Shown in pieces: positions 49,276 through 59,562 of a stretch of 59,562 nt of DNA. The stretch is from Mesocricetibacter intestinalis (lineage in GTDB: Bacteria > Pseudomonadota > Gammaproteobacteria > Enterobacterales > Pasteurellaceae), in assembly GCF_004363295.1 (NCBI RefSeq), contig NZ_SNYQ01000010.1, positions 1 through 59,562 of the forward strand, written 5' to 3'. A model generated the notes under the pieces. The model was given only the letters and a program-made list of their open reading frames with translations. It was not told where the DNA came from and made no database searches. A program made the position numbers and the translations under genes. Positions within the stretch are counted from its first letter, which is position 1. Every line of letters starts with the position of its first letter.

Positions 49276-50649
49276 CTATTGCCGATTTTCTTCCTGTACC
49301 CGCTGGCGGAAGCGTGCGGCGGCCAGATGGTAGAAAGGTTTCGGATTAAATTGCCGAGAAACAAAGGTGGCTACGATACAGCTTATCAGCGACCAGATCA
49401 AGAACGGCTGTGAACCCGTCATTTCCATAACAATGACCGCAGCGGTGAGCGGCGACTGCGTAGCTCCCGCCAGAAAAGCGGCCATACAGAGTAACACCAG
49501 CATACGCGGATCTACCCCTTCTGCCGCAAATACGGCCAACTGTGCGCCTATACCTGCCCCGACGGTGAGAGAGGGGGTAAATATTCCGCCCGCAATACCG
49601 GACCAGTAGCTGGCGACGGTAGCAAATAGTTTTGTAATACCAAGGGTATTGGGTTCCAACGCTTCTCCATTCAAGGCTTTAGCCACTTCGGCATAGCCGG
49701 TACCATAGGTTTGTCCGTGGCTATAAGTACCCAGTGCGGCCAGGATCAAACCTAGAATAAAGGCTGTATGGATCGGATGACGCCGTATTAGGGCGCGGAT
49801 TTTTGGCGGGCTGATACCGGCGGCTCCCTTGGCCAGTAGGCGGGCGAAAATACCGCCGCAAACCCCGCATATTAAGCCGCATAAGATAACCCATAGGAAC
49901 AGATGAGATCCCTCATAGGCTCCCTGATATTGGGGAAAGTAGGAATTATTCCCCTCCAGAGCGACCAGCAAAAAACCGGACGCCAGCACCCCGAGTAACA
50001 CGCGTCGCTCCCAACGTAGCAATACGCCGCGTCCCAGCTCTTCGATAGCGAAAATCACCCCCGCCAGCGGCGCATTAAATGCTGCCGCCAGTCCTCCGCC
50101 GGCACCGGCCGCCATTAACTCGTTAGCGCTTAACTCGCGGAAAGCGAAATTATGGCGGCGGCAAAAATTCCCCCAGGCCAGCATAACTGCCGCACCAACC
50201 TGTACGGAAGGCCCTTCGCGCCCGACGGAAGCACCGAGTAACATGGCAAGAAAAGTGAGCGGAATTTTCCAGAGGGTTTGCCCGAACCTCAGTAACCGGT
50301 TCTTATTGGCACCCGGTGCTAAGGCGAGCGAAGCAATAACCTGAGGGATACCGCTGCCTGCCACATAGGGCGTATATTTGGCGGTAAACCAAGCCAGTAT
50401 GGCTAATCCCGTCGGCAGTATGAACCATACGGCAACGGGATATTGCGCCGTCCAACGGGCATTCCAATACAATCCGAGATCCGCCAATTTAGCGAATCCG
50501 AGGGAAAACAGGGACACCAGTGCGGCGCCTATTAATAAACAGGATAAGGCAATGGTTTTTTGTGGAATTTGGTAGGTGTGGCGCAGTTTTTTGTGCATCA
50601 ATTGCACCAGTCGTATTTTTAATGTGCGGATTGAGAAGGTTGAAAGCAT
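49276..50649 (-). CDS. ClC-family chloride channel/transporter
   Basis: The 457-residue membrane protein has the ClC selectivity motifs GSGIPQV, GREGPSVQ and GGIFTPSL. The gating glutamate of GREGP and the internal glutamates in FAIEELGRG are both present, which in E. coli ClC-ec1 support Cl-/H+ exchange; antiport is therefore likely here. A role in extreme acid response or volume control is inferred from E. coli ClcA. The N-terminus may begin later, at Met18, since the upstream ribosome site is weak. Confidence 0.92.
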   Translation of the reverse strand: MLSTFSIRTLKIRLVQLMHKKLRHTYQIPQKTIALSCLLIGAALVSLFSLGFAKLADLGLYWNARWTAQYPVAVWFILPTGLAILAWFTAKYTPYVAGSGIPQVIASLALAPGANKNRLLRFGQTLWKIPLTFLAMLLGASVGREGPSVQVGAAVMLAWGNFCRRHNFAFRELSANELMAAGAGGGLAAAFNAPLAGVIFAIEELGRGVLLRWERRVLLGVLASGFLLVALEGNNSYFPQYQGAYEGSHLFLWVILCGLICGVCGGIFARLLAKGAAGISPPKIRALIRRHPIHTAFILGLILAALGTYSHGQTYGTGYAEVAKALNGEALEPNTLGITKLFATVASYWSGIAGGIFTPSLTVGAGIGAQLAVFAAEGVDPRMLVLLCMAAFLAGATQSPLTAAVIVMEMTGSQPFLIWSLISCIVATFVSRQFNPKPFYHLAAARFRQRVQEENRQ

Positions 50650-50774
50650 GGTTGTATCCGTCCGGTGAAAATATTGCTAATTATAGCGCTAAATTTTTAT
50701 CTCCGGCAGCAAGGGTTTTGTTGAGGATTTGTAATATTTGAGAGCCGGATCAAAGAATAATATTGCAACTTTAC

Positions 50775-50812
50775 TATAATATAAGGCTGAAATACCCTGT
50801 TACGGGTATTTT
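50775..50812 (+). promoter_or_regulatory. -10 element and leader hairpin of ansB
   Basis: TATAAT at 50775-50780 is followed by AAATACCC/GGGTATTT (50790-50811), a stem with a 6-nt loop and trailing T residues, all within 65 bp of the ATG. A -35 element is poor, which suits activator dependence. The hairpin could attenuate transcription. Confidence 0.45.
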
Positions 50813-50842
50813 ATTACAACAATAAATTATTAAGGAGATCGT

Positions 50843-51892
50843 ATGAAACTGAGTAAATTGGCCGCATTAACTTTATTAGGGCTGGGGGTTTCTACAGCAA
50901 ATGCCGCACAGTTGCCGGATATTACCATTTTGGCTACGGGCGGAACCATTGCCGGCAGCGGAGCCAGTGCCGTAGGCTCCGAATATAAAGCGGGTCAATT
51001 AACCATACAGACTTTAATTGAAGCGGTACCGGAGATGAACGATTTGGCGAATATCAAAGGAGAGCAGGTTGTAAATATCGGCTCACAGGATATGAGTGAT
51101 GAAGTCTGGCTGAAACTGGTAAAAACCATTAACGCACAATGTGATAAAACCGACGGTTTTGTGATTACGCACGGAACCGATACTATGGAGGAAACCGCTT
51201 ATTTCCTGAATCTCACCGTAAAATGTGAAAAACCTGTGGTGCTGGTCGGCGCAATGCGCCCGGCAACTGAGAAAAGTGCCGACGGCCCGCTTAATTTATA
51301 TAATGCGGTTGTAGTGGCTACCGATAAAAAATCCGCCGGACGCGGTGTGTTAGTGGCGATGAACAATGAGGTGCTGGGGGCTCGTGATGTAACAAAAACC
51401 AGTACCACCGCGGTACAAACTTTCGAATCGCCGAACTTCGGCACCCTAGGCTATATTCATAACAGCAAGGTAGATTACGAACGTTCGCCGGAAAGTAAAC
51501 ATACTTCGAATACGCCGTTTAATGTGGATAATTTAACCGAGCTGCCGAAAGTCGGTATTATATATGCCTATTCCAATATGCCGACCGAGCCGTTGAAAGC
51601 TTTATTAGACAATGGTTACAAAGGTATTATCAGCGCCGGTGTGGGGAACGGCAATATGAATGCGGCTAATCTTGAAATGCTGGAAAAAGCGGCAAAAGAT
51701 GGGGTTGCTGTAGTTCGTTCTTCCCGCGTACCTACAGGTTATACGACCCGTAACGGCGAACTGGACGATAATAAACTGGGCTTTGCTGCTTCCGGTACCC
51801 TTAACCCTCAGAAAGCTCGAGTTCTGCTACAACTGGCTTTAACACAAACCCAGGATATTAAACAGATTCAGCAATATTTCGAAGATTTCTGA
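50843..51892 (+). CDS. ansB: Periplasmic L-asparaginase (type II)
   Basis: The 349-residue protein has a Sec signal peptide (residues 1-21, ANA-A), then the asparaginase fold with the nucleophile Thr32 in ILATGGTIAGSG and the second threonine-aspartate motif VITHGTDTMEETAYFL. The C-terminal domain is complete. It hydrolyses asparagine to aspartate and ammonia in the periplasm, feeding anaerobic fumarate formation. AAGGAG precedes the ATG. In E. coli ansB is controlled by CRP and FNR; no clear sites for either were seen here. Confidence 0.96.
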   Translation: MKLSKLAALTLLGLGVSTANAAQLPDITILATGGTIAGSGASAVGSEYKAGQLTIQTLIEAVPEMNDLANIKGEQVVNIGSQDMSDEVWLKLVKTINAQCDKTDGFVITHGTDTMEETAYFLNLTVKCEKPVVLVGAMRPATEKSADGPLNLYNAVVVATDKKSAGRGVLVAMNNEVLGARDVTKTSTTAVQTFESPNFGTLGYIHNSKVDYERSPESKHTSNTPFNVDNLTELPKVGIIYAYSNMPTEPLKALLDNGYKGIISAGVGNGNMNAANLEMLEKAAKDGVAVVRSSRVPTGYTTRNGELDDNKLGFAASGTLNPQKARVLLQLALTQTQDIKQIQQYFEDF

Positions 51893-51909
51893 TTTTTATA
51901 TCCGATAAG

Positions 51910-51942
51910 AAAAAGTGCGGTGATTTTACCGCACTTTTTTTT
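51910..51942 (+). terminator. Terminator of ansB made of two inverted uptake signals
   Basis: AAAAAGTGCGGT and ACCGCACTTTTT form a 12-bp stem with a 6-nt loop, followed by more T. Uptake signals lie at 51913-51921 and 51928-51936. Confidence 0.95.
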
Positions 51943-52245
51943 GCTCGAAACCGATTAAAAATAATCCCGGTGATTGTTACAATAAGCGAGTTTTGCCGCA
52001 ACCGGCACGGCGGAACATAGAAAGTCTGGTATGCGCGGATTTGATAATCTATTGCTATTAGCGCAAAGGTCTTGCCGAAGGATAGGGAAACCCCCTGTTC
52101 GACTCGACCGCTTGAATAACGGCGGAGGAAAGCCGTTTTGCATTGGAATGGAAGTAGGCCGCAGCAGGTCGGTTTAATTGCTCTTGGGTTTATTTTTTCG
52201 CTCCGCTTTAGCTAAAAAGCGGATTTTAATTGGTAGGGAAAAACT
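51943..52245. other. Intergenic region upstream of the DMT-type protein
   Basis: About 300 bp without a convincing gene. A CCGCTTT/AAAGCGG dyad (52204-52223) sits about 20 bp before the next start and may affect its translation. Confidence 0.4.
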
Positions 52246-52707
52246 ATGTTAATTTCTTTTATTGTTATTGCCCTCTGTGCCGGTTTTGCGCTGGCGACTC
52301 AGGCGGCGATAAACAGTCAGCTGGCCGCTTCGCTGGCGGGGCAACCGGCAGTTGCCGCCCTGGTTTCCTTTGCGACGGGTACATTGGCTTTATTGCTGAT
52401 CTGCCTGTATAAGGCGGATTTATTGCAGGCTTGGCAGCATTTACCGAAACAGCCCTGGTGGAAGCTGATCGGCGGGCCGCTCGGCGCTTTGGTGGTGTTT
52501 ACGACGATTTTTCTGGCGCCCAAGCTGGGTATTACCAATATGCTGTTTTTTATTATTATCGGACAACTTGTAGCGGCGGCGATTATCGATCACTTCGGCT
52601 TGTTGGGTATGCTACAGCGCCCTTTTCAGATTTGGCAATTGCTCGGGCTATTGGTTATTGGCTTGGGATTGGCATTGTTTTTCTTCGGCAAGAAGTTATT
52701 CGGTTAG
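52246..52707 (+). CDS. DMT-superfamily membrane protein (DUF606/YdcZ-like)
   Basis: The 153-residue protein has five predicted hydrophobic helices, half the size of a ten-helix EamA transporter. Signature stretches are ALATQAAINSQLAASLAGQPAVAALVSFATGTLAL and WWKLIGGPLGALVVFTTIFLAPKLGITNMLFFIIIGQLVAA. Such proteins are thought to work as homodimers or with a paired half-protein. The substrate is unknown. No partner gene is adjacent. Confidence 0.85.
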   Translation: MLISFIVIALCAGFALATQAAINSQLAASLAGQPAVAALVSFATGTLALLLICLYKADLLQAWQHLPKQPWWKLIGGPLGALVVFTTIFLAPKLGITNMLFFIIIGQLVAAAIIDHFGLLGMLQRPFQIWQLLGLLVIGLGLALFFFGKKLFG

Positions 52708-52928
52708 CTGAAGATAGCGAATGGCAGCGGAGTAAAGGCGGAGAAGCGGGGAATAATGGATAAAAGCGCGCTGGAATTCAGGCAAGGTTTAGCGCGGGTG
52801 CATACCGGAATCAAAGTGCTCGGCACTGAAATCCCGGCATATGTGCTATTTAATTTGTATCCGCCCGGCAATTCCGCAGGCCTGTAAGAATAAAGCGGCT
52901 TAATGCCTCTTGAGTCAATCCGCTTAAA

Positions 52929-55721
52929 TTAATGGGCCTGATCCCAGTTATCGCCGATTCCCACATCAACGATTAAAGGCACATGCAGTTGTGCGGCACC
53001 TTCCATCAGCGATTTGATCAGTTCCGCATAGCTTTCCACCTTGTCCTCGCGTACTTCAAAGACCAGTTCGTCATGTACCTGCATCAGCATACGAATATCC
53101 TCTTTCTCCCGAATGGCGGCGTCGATAGCAATCATGGCCCGTTTGATAATATCCGCTGCGCTACCCTGCATCGGCGCATTAATCGCCACCCGTTCCGCAC
53201 CTTTACGGCGCATAGCGTTGGCAGATTGAATATCCGGCAAATAGAGGCGTCGACCGAATAATGTTTCCACATAACCCTGTTCCTTCGCTTTTTGCTGAAT
53301 ATCATGCATAAAATTTTGTACGCCCGGATAGCGGCGGAAATATAAATCCATATAGCGTTGCGCATCATTGCGGGCAATACCCAGTTGGCGCGCCAGACCG
53401 AAAGCGGACATACCGTAAATCAGACCGAAATTAATCGCTTTGGCGCTTCGTCTTTGTTCTGAGCCGACTTCGTCCAGCGCCAGGCCGAAGATTTCCGCCG
53501 CGGTGGCGCGGTGAATATCTTTCCCTTGTTTAAAGGCTTCGGTCAGTCCTCGGTCGGTGGACAAATGAGCCATAATCCGCAGTTCGATTTGCGAGTAGTC
53601 GGCGGCGATAATTTTATACCCGGGACGGGCGATAAAAGCCTGGCGGATACGGCGCCCTTCTTCATTTCGGATCGGAATATTCTGTAGATTCGGATCGCTG
53701 GAAGACAAACGCCCGGTAACGGTAACCGCTTGGTGATAAGAAGTATGCACCCGTCCGCTGTGCGGATTTATCATCAGCGGCAGTTTATCGGTATAGGTGG
53801 ATTTCAGTTTGCTTAGCCCACGATGTTCCACCAGTAATTTGGGTAATTGATGTTCGTAGGCCAGTTCTTCCAGTACCTCTTCGTTGGTGGAAGGTGCGCC
53901 TTTCGGCGTTTTCTTCAGTACCGGCAGCCCCAGCTTAGTGAATAAAATTTCCTGTAATTGTTTGGTGGAGGCCAGATTAAAACTTTCCCCCGCCAGTTCA
54001 TGGGCCTGTTGTTCCAGGGCGTTTAAACGCTGGCTTATTTCGCCGGACTGAGCGAAGAGGGCGTCGCTGTCAATTAATACGCCATGGCGTTCCATTCTGG
54101 ATAATACCGCAAGTAGCGGCATTTCCATTTGGGTGAATAATTCGCTCAGTGCGGGAATGGCTGACAGTTTCGGCCATAATACCTGATGCAGTTTCATCGT
54201 AATATCCGCATCTTCCGCCGCATATTCGGCGGCGGTAGCTATTTCAATTTGATCAAAGGTCAGCTGATTTTTACCTTTGCCGGCAATCTGTTCGAAAGAA
54301 ATGGTTTGATGGTTCAGATAGCGTTTGGCCAGTTCGTCCATATTATGCCGGCCGGTGCTGTCCAGCACGTAGGATTCCAACATGGTATCGTATTTTACGC
54401 CCTGAACCAGGATACCGTGGCGAGCGAAAATGGTGAGATCATATTTGAAATTTTGTCCGACTTTGGCGATTTGCGGGTTTTCCAGAATCGGCTTCAACAA
54501 TTCAAGTGCGGTGCTGAAATCGATTTGCCGCGCCACCCCCATATAATGATGTCGCAGCGGTAAATAGGCCGCTTCTCCGTTCTCCAGGGCAAAGGAAATT
54601 CCCACCAGATTGGCAAGCATATAATCGAGATTATCGGTTTCCGTATCCAGCGCGATCAGCCGGTCGTTTTGCAGTTTTTCCACCCAGCGCCGCAGATCTT
54701 CTTCCTTCAGCAAGCATTCATATTTACTGCGATCGAAACGGACGTTGATTTCGCTCTCCGCTACATTGGGTACAGCAGCGGTTGCCTGATAAGGATTGAT
54801 TTTTTCCGTTCGGCTGCGCGGTGCGGTAACGGAACTTTCTCCTTCGATCACTTCCTTCAGCCAGCGTTTAAATTCATAACGGCCGAAATATTCCAGCAGA
54901 CGATCTTTATCGGCATTGCCGATGGTTAGCTGATCGACGCCGACTTCAAGCGCTACATCGGTTTTAATGGTGGCAAGGCGGTAAGATAAATCCGCATCCG
55001 CCTGTGCTTGTGCCAGTTTTTCCCCCAGCTTTTTAGCACCGCGTAGCGGTAGCTCCGCGACTTTATCCAGGTTGGCGTAAATTTGTTCCATACTGCCGAT
55101 CCCTTGTAATAGTCCCAGTGCGGTTTTTTCGCCGACCCCGCTGACGCCGGGGATATTGTCCGAACTGTCGCCCATCAGCGCCAGGTAGTCGATGATCAGT
55201 TCCGGCGGAATACCGTATTTATCAATTACGCCTTGCCGATCCAACAGGCTGTTATTCATGGTATTGATCAACATAATGTCATCATTGACCAATTGTGCCA
55301 TATCCTTATCACCGGTACTGATCAGCACTTTACGCCCCTGCGCCGAGGCCTGGCGGGCCAGGGTACCTATAACATCGTCCGCTTCCACCCCTTCGACGGA
55401 AAGCAACGGAATACCCAGGGCGCGAATAATTTCATGCAGCGGCAGAATTTGTTTGCGCAGATCATCGGGCATAGGTGGGCGGTGGGATTTGTATTGCTCG
55501 AACATTTCGTCGCGGAAGGTTTTGCCCTTGGCATCAAATACTACGGCAATATGGGTGGGCTGTACCTGGTTGATCAGACTTTTCAGCATATTCAATACGC
55601 CATACATCGCACCTGTAGGCTCGCCGAGCGCATTGCTTAGGGGCGGAAAGGCATGAAATGCACGGTATAAATAAGATGAGCCGTCTACCAGGACGAGGGG
55701 ATTTTCTGCAATCTGAGCCAT
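52929..55721 (-). CDS. polA: DNA polymerase I
   Basis: The 930-residue enzyme handles gap filling, primer removal and repair. The order is a 5' nuclease domain (residues 1-~300; [41 protein letters not shown]), a 3'-5' exonuclease domain with an intact acidic motif ([13 protein letters not shown]), and a family A polymerase domain ([37 protein letters not shown]). ATG 55721 gives the family N-terminus. An in-frame GTG at 55757 starts a short MAQI-like extension, but it lies 1 bp past a -10 element. An uptake signal is inside at 54504-54512. Confidence 0.98.
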   Translation of the reverse strand: MAQIAENPLVLVDGSSYLYRAFHAFPPLSNALGEPTGAMYGVLNMLKSLINQVQPTHIAVVFDAKGKTFRDEMFEQYKSHRPPMPDDLRKQILPLHEIIRALGIPLLSVEGVEADDVIGTLARQASAQGRKVLISTGDKDMAQLVNDDIMLINTMNNSLLDRQGVIDKYGIPPELIIDYLALMGDSSDNIPGVSGVGEKTALGLLQGIGSMEQIYANLDKVAELPLRGAKKLGEKLAQAQADADLSYRLATIKTDVALEVGVDQLTIGNADKDRLLEYFGRYEFKRWLKEVIEGESSVTAPRSRTEKINPYQATAAVPNVAESEINVRFDRSKYECLLKEEDLRRWVEKLQNDRLIALDTETDNLDYMLANLVGISFALENGEAAYLPLRHHYMGVARQIDFSTALELLKPILENPQIAKVGQNFKYDLTIFARHGILVQGVKYDTMLESYVLDSTGRHNMDELAKRYLNHQTISFEQIAGKGKNQLTFDQIEIATAAEYAAEDADITMKLHQVLWPKLSAIPALSELFTQMEMPLLAVLSRMERHGVLIDSDALFAQSGEISQRLNALEQQAHELAGESFNLASTKQLQEILFTKLGLPVLKKTPKGAPSTNEEVLEELAYEHQLPKLLVEHRGLSKLKSTYTDKLPLMINPHSGRVHTSYHQAVTVTGRLSSSDPNLQNIPIRNEEGRRIRQAFIARPGYKIIAADYSQIELRIMAHLSTDRGLTEAFKQGKDIHRATAAEIFGLALDEVGSEQRRSAKAINFGLIYGMSAFGLARQLGIARNDAQRYMDLYFRRYPGVQNFMHDIQQKAKEQGYVETLFGRRLYLPDIQSANAMRRKGAERVAINAPMQGSAADIIKRAMIAIDAAIREKEDIRMLMQVHDELVFEVREDKVESYAELIKSLMEGAAQLHVPLIVDVGIGDNWDQAH

Positions 55722-55757
55722 AGGAATTCTAATCTCGTTGTAATCAATTTGGGCCAC

Positions 55758-55763
55758 ATTATA
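55758..55763 (-). promoter_or_regulatory. -10 element of polA
   Basis: TATAAT on the minus strand ends 1 bp upstream of the in-frame GTG at 55757, so transcription would start inside the would-be extension. No good -35 hexamer was found. Confidence 0.5.
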
Positions 55764-55779
55764 GCCTAAAGCGGGGCAA

Positions 55780-55812
55780 TAAAAAATGCGGTCAAAATGA
55801 CCGCACTTTATC
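55780..55812 (-). terminator. Terminator of guaB built on uptake-signal arms
   Basis: On the minus strand AAAGTGCGGTC and GACCGCATTTTTT flank ATTTT. One arm is a perfect uptake signal (55800-55808) and the other has one change. Confidence 0.88.
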
Positions 55813-55832
55813 AGCTGAATATTATCCGAAGA

Positions 55833-57311
<1,479 letters not shown>

Positions 57312-57344
57312 TTATATAAGTGGGGGGAAAAATATTGCGCTGGG

Positions 57345-57372
57345 ATTATACAGGGTTCGCAATCGTTTGGGA
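57345..57372 (-). promoter_or_regulatory. guaB promoter with PurR-like box
   Basis: On the minus strand TATAAT (57345-57350) with a GC-rich discriminator has TTCCCA as a 17-bp-spaced -35. Overlapping the spacer, plus-strand 57357-57372 contains GCAATCGTTTG, matching the PurR core GCAANCGNTT. The outer positions are poorer. Confidence 0.6.
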
Positions 57373-57482
57373 ATTATTTTTTTAGCCGATATTCCGGAAA
57401 ATCGAACCCGGGATTAAAGGTTGTCGACCTGAAAAATTCGACGGGGTTACAATGGATAAAAACAGGTAGGGGAGCGACGTTG

Positions 57483-58418
57483 ATGTCGGATTTATTAACA
57501 ATTTTAGCGGAAGGCGGACGATTTGGTTGGGCGCAATTAAGCCGGCTCAGCGGTAAAAGGGTAGCGCAGCTACGACAAGAGATGGACGGTTTGCGGCAAC
57601 AAGGGTTGTGCTTTGATGATAATGAATCCGGTCTGGAACTGATTATGCCGCTGGCTCCTCTTGACGGTGCGCTGTTGCGCCGGGCGCTTAGCCCTTATTC
57701 CGTAGAAATTAAAAGGGTAATCGACTCCACCAATCAATATATTATGGATAATGCGGAGCATCTGCACAAAGGGGCGCTTTGTCTGGCCGAATATCAGACG
57801 GCAGGACGCGGTCGTCGCGGTCGCCGTTGGTTGTCTCCTTTTGCCGGGCAGGCCATATTCAGCTTTTACTGGCACTTCAATGAGGCAAGAAAAGCATCGG
57901 GACTCACCCTGATTATCGGTATGGCGATAGCAGAAGTTTTACGGGAAATGGGAGCGCAAGGGGTTGCGCTGAAATGGCCGAATGACTTATTACTGGACGG
58001 GCGTAAACTGGGCGGGATTCTAGCGGAAGTCATGCATCTTCGAAATGGTTGCCTGAATCTGGTGGTAGGGGTAGGAATCAATTTATCCTTATTCGCTACC
58101 GATGAAATTGATCAGCCCTGGGCGGAACTGTGCGAGGTATTACCGAATCTGGATCGCAACCAGCTTATCATTCGTATAATCCAGCGTATTTACCATTATC
58201 TGGAAAGCTTCGAACAGACGGGTATCAATACTGAATTGCAGGAAAAATGGAAAAAACTCAATGCGTTTTACCGGCGGGAAGTGAGGGTGATTACCGAACA
58301 AAAGGTTATTTGGGGGGTTGACCGAGGGATTGACGAAGAAGGGCATTTATTGTTGCAGAACCGGAACAATGAATTGCTTCGCTTTAACGGCGGCGAAGTT
58401 TCCTTAAGAGGAAACTAA
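57483..58418 (+). CDS. birA: Biotin-protein ligase and biotin operon repressor
   Basis: The 311-residue protein has an N-terminal HTH region (residues about 1-60; AEGGRFGWAQLSRLSGKRVAQLRQEMDGLRQQG), the biotin ligase core (STNQYIMDNAEHLHKGALCLAEYQTAGRGRRGRRW and ALKWPNDLLLDGRKLGGIL) and a small C-terminal SH3-like domain. It charges biotin carboxyl carrier protein and, in enterics, represses bio genes. ATG 57483 is used with GGGGAG 8 nt upstream; TTG 57480 is also in frame. Confidence 0.96.
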   Translation: MSDLLTILAEGGRFGWAQLSRLSGKRVAQLRQEMDGLRQQGLCFDDNESGLELIMPLAPLDGALLRRALSPYSVEIKRVIDSTNQYIMDNAEHLHKGALCLAEYQTAGRGRRGRRWLSPFAGQAIFSFYWHFNEARKASGLTLIIGMAIAEVLREMGAQGVALKWPNDLLLDGRKLGGILAEVMHLRNGCLNLVVGVGINLSLFATDEIDQPWAELCEVLPNLDRNQLIIRIIQRIYHYLESFEQTGINTELQEKWKKLNAFYRREVRVITEQKVIWGVDRGIDEEGHLLLQNRNNELLRFNGGEVSLRGN

Positions 58419-58443
58419 TAACCGTCGGCTAATAATCACTGAT

Positions 58444-58487
58444 AAGTGCGGTCAGAAAAACGTGCAGAAAAATGACCGCACTTTTGC
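58444..58487. terminator. Bidirectional hairpin of two inverted uptake signals
   Basis: AAGTGCGGTCA (58444-58454) and TGACCGCACTT (58473-58483) form an 11-bp stem with an 18-nt loop between convergent birA and the DUF5718-like gene. Confidence 0.75.
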
Positions 58488-58519
58488 TTAATATCAGTAA
58501 TCAGCAGCTTATCGAAAGG

Positions 58520-59344
58520 CTAGACCAGATTCTGAATTAATACGGAAATATCCTCGGCGAACTGTAGCGTCTCGGCCATGGCGAAAACACTTGATTCATC
58601 GTATTTTTCACCGTTGTATACCGCCACAATACTGGTATCCCCGGGCTGTAGGTAATTTTGTTCACCGAAAGGCGTATAGCGGGTTGCCCCTATACTGATA
58701 ACGGCTTTATCCGGATAATTTGCCTGAGCCAACAATTGGGCAATATCATTTATCGGCCCTTGATCACGCTGGTTATTCATGCGCTCCGCAATCCAATCAA
58801 GTAGCTTCTGATGGAAATAGCTATAGCCCAAAGCCGGACTGTCCACCCCATAGATATTGGTTTTCCCGTCGCGACGGTGAAAGCAGGCGATACGGTAACG
58901 GTCAATAACCGAACCCGCCTCAAAGCTCGGTAATGGGATCCAGTGCTTCGCAAGACCTTTACTCTCAAGCCCCCAGTTTTTCTTTTCACAGATCTTCCGA
59001 GCGTTCGGACGGCGGATAGAACAATCGTTATAAGCGGCGAAAAAGTGCGGTATGATCTTCACTACTTTTTTATTTTCATATTGCAAATCACAGATCAACG
59101 CAATTTCAGGCTCTATTTGCAGATTATCCGCTCCCCCCGCAGGAAAACGTAATATATCCGAAGACAAAGGATAAACGGATAAAAATCCCGCTTCCCTTGC
59201 CGGCACATAAAAAGGAAAAATCGCTTTTGGCTGAACTGGCTCGGCTGTGTTAACCTGCTTAAAATCCGCCGCTTCGCCCGCCTGTTCCAGATGGCCGGCG
59301 AAATTACCGGCAACTCCCAACCCAATCATATTCTCAAAAATCAT
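58520..59344 (-). CDS. DUF5718-like protein, possible fumarylacetoacetase-fold relative
   Basis: The 274-residue cytoplasmic protein starts MIFENMIGLGVAGNFAGHLEQAGEA, which I associate with DUF5718. Segments such as LQIEPEIALICDLQYEN and QPGDTSIVAVYNGEKYDESS recall fumarylacetoacetate hydrolase-fold proteins, but catalytic residues are not assignable with confidence. No signal peptide is present. I set the start at ATG 59344, with GGAGG upstream; the in-frame TTG 59362 overlaps that ribosome site. It contains an uptake signal at 59044-59052. The function is unknown. Confidence 0.7.
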   Translation of the reverse strand: MIFENMIGLGVAGNFAGHLEQAGEAADFKQVNTAEPVQPKAIFPFYVPAREAGFLSVYPLSSDILRFPAGGADNLQIEPEIALICDLQYENKKVVKIIPHFFAAYNDCSIRRPNARKICEKKNWGLESKGLAKHWIPLPSFEAGSVIDRYRIACFHRRDGKTNIYGVDSPALGYSYFHQKLLDWIAERMNNQRDQGPINDIAQLLAQANYPDKAVISIGATRYTPFGEQNYLQPGDTSIVAVYNGEKYDESSVFAMAETLQFAEDISVLIQNLV

Positions 59345-59429
59345 TCTAATCACCGCCTCCAATTAGCAAAGATTACTCACTCTAATACGGAATCTGTATA
59401 GGAACAAGTCAAAACGGACGTTTTCTATT

Positions 59430-59503
59430 CGATCATCTATTTAATTTAAATAAATTTTTAAAAAGTGCTTGCAAAGGTCATCGAAAGCCCTATAATACGC
59501 CCC
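59430..59503 (+). promoter_or_regulatory. Strong stable-RNA-type promoter (UP element, -35, -10, GC-rich discriminator)
   Basis: A ~30-bp AT-rich UP-like tract (59430-59464) precedes TTGCAA (59469-59474), a 16-bp spacer and TATAAT (59491-59496), then ACGCCCC. This pattern is typical of rRNA or tRNA P1 promoters under stringent control. Confidence 0.65.
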
Positions 59504-59562
59504 ACACAACGACGCGCTGTTGTGAAACAACAAAACATCCGGTGCGTCGTTATTTTTTGCTC
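59504..59562 (+). ncRNA. Putative rRNA/tRNA operon leader, truncated at window end
   Basis: AACGACGC (59508-59515) and GCGTCGTT (59544-59551) can pair around an inner GTTGT/ACAAC hairpin, followed by ATTTTTTGCTC. The last six bases TTGCTC or TGCTC fit the start of a boxA antiterminator (TGCTCTTTAACA). The mature RNA lies outside the window. A plain terminator after a short transcript is the alternative. Confidence 0.45.

Noticed and set aside
50740-50756. FNR-like site TTGAGAGCCGGATCAA upstream of ansB
   Set aside because: The half-sites are 8 bp apart instead of the required 6, so it does not match TTGAT-N4-ATCAA.
52431-52763. 110-codon frame overlapping the DMT-type gene
   Set aside because: It is a shifted frame of a clear membrane protein gene, with no family features or ribosome site.

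Overview
The window comes from a chromosome of a Pasteurellaceae bacterium. I found at least 23 perfect copies of the Haemophilus-type DNA uptake signal (AAGTGCGGT or its complement) by eye. Nearly every housekeeping protein resembles its Haemophilus influenzae or E. coli counterpart. Complete glp, ato and car operons together with a fermentative metabolic profile would fit a rumen succinate producer (Basfia/Mannheimia succiniciproducens or Actinobacillus succinogenes type). That species-level guess is inference.

Layout. 1-2.9 kb: the 3' part of a trimeric autotransporter adhesin with collagen-like stalks and an exact 240-bp internal repeat. 3.3-8.5 kb: carA-leuE-carB, arginine/pyrimidine precursor synthesis with an amino-acid exporter gene inserted between the two synthase subunits. 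8.9-12.9 kb: a membrane-anchored metallo-beta-lactamase-fold hydrolase, an iron alcohol dehydrogenase and a triheme quinol/cytochrome c peroxidase. 13.2-24.5 kb: a glycerol/glycerol-3-phosphate regulon (glpABC, glpQ, an unnamed periplasmic propeller-like protein, glpT, glpF and divergent glpK), with CRP sites and a shared TGAGCG operator-like motif. 24.6-25.2 kb: a low-GC two-gene cassette encoding a tiny secreted protein and a membrane-tethered protein, the least explained part of the window. 25.4-30.7 kb: rimO, slyD, a SIMPL-domain protein, rraB, mscL and trkA. 30.8-33.1 kb: p-aminobenzoate genes. 33.4-41.2 kb: pssA, a YfiF-like SpoU methyltransferase, a YfhL ferredoxin, RNase I, pgk, fbaA and an O-antigen-ligase-like protein. 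41.3-46.4 kb: a LysR regulator divergent from atoDAEB. 46.6-51.9 kb: asnC/asnA, dusA, clcA and periplasmic asparaginase. 52.2-59.3 kb: a DMT-type membrane protein, polA, guaB, birA and a DUF5718-like protein. The last 130 bp look like a strong stable-RNA promoter and leader, cut off at what may be a boxA.

How the parts work together. GlpQ releases glycerol-3-phosphate in the periplasm, GlpT imports it, GlpF/GlpK bring in and phosphorylate glycerol, and GlpABC oxidises glycerol-3-phosphate into the anaerobic quinone pool. The periplasmic peroxidase may draw on the same pool. AtoDAEB converts short-chain acids and acetoacetate to acetyl-CoA. AsnA and periplasmic asparaginase set up opposing asparagine fluxes. 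Many transcripts end in hairpins built from two inverted uptake signals, so this repeat also serves as a terminator.
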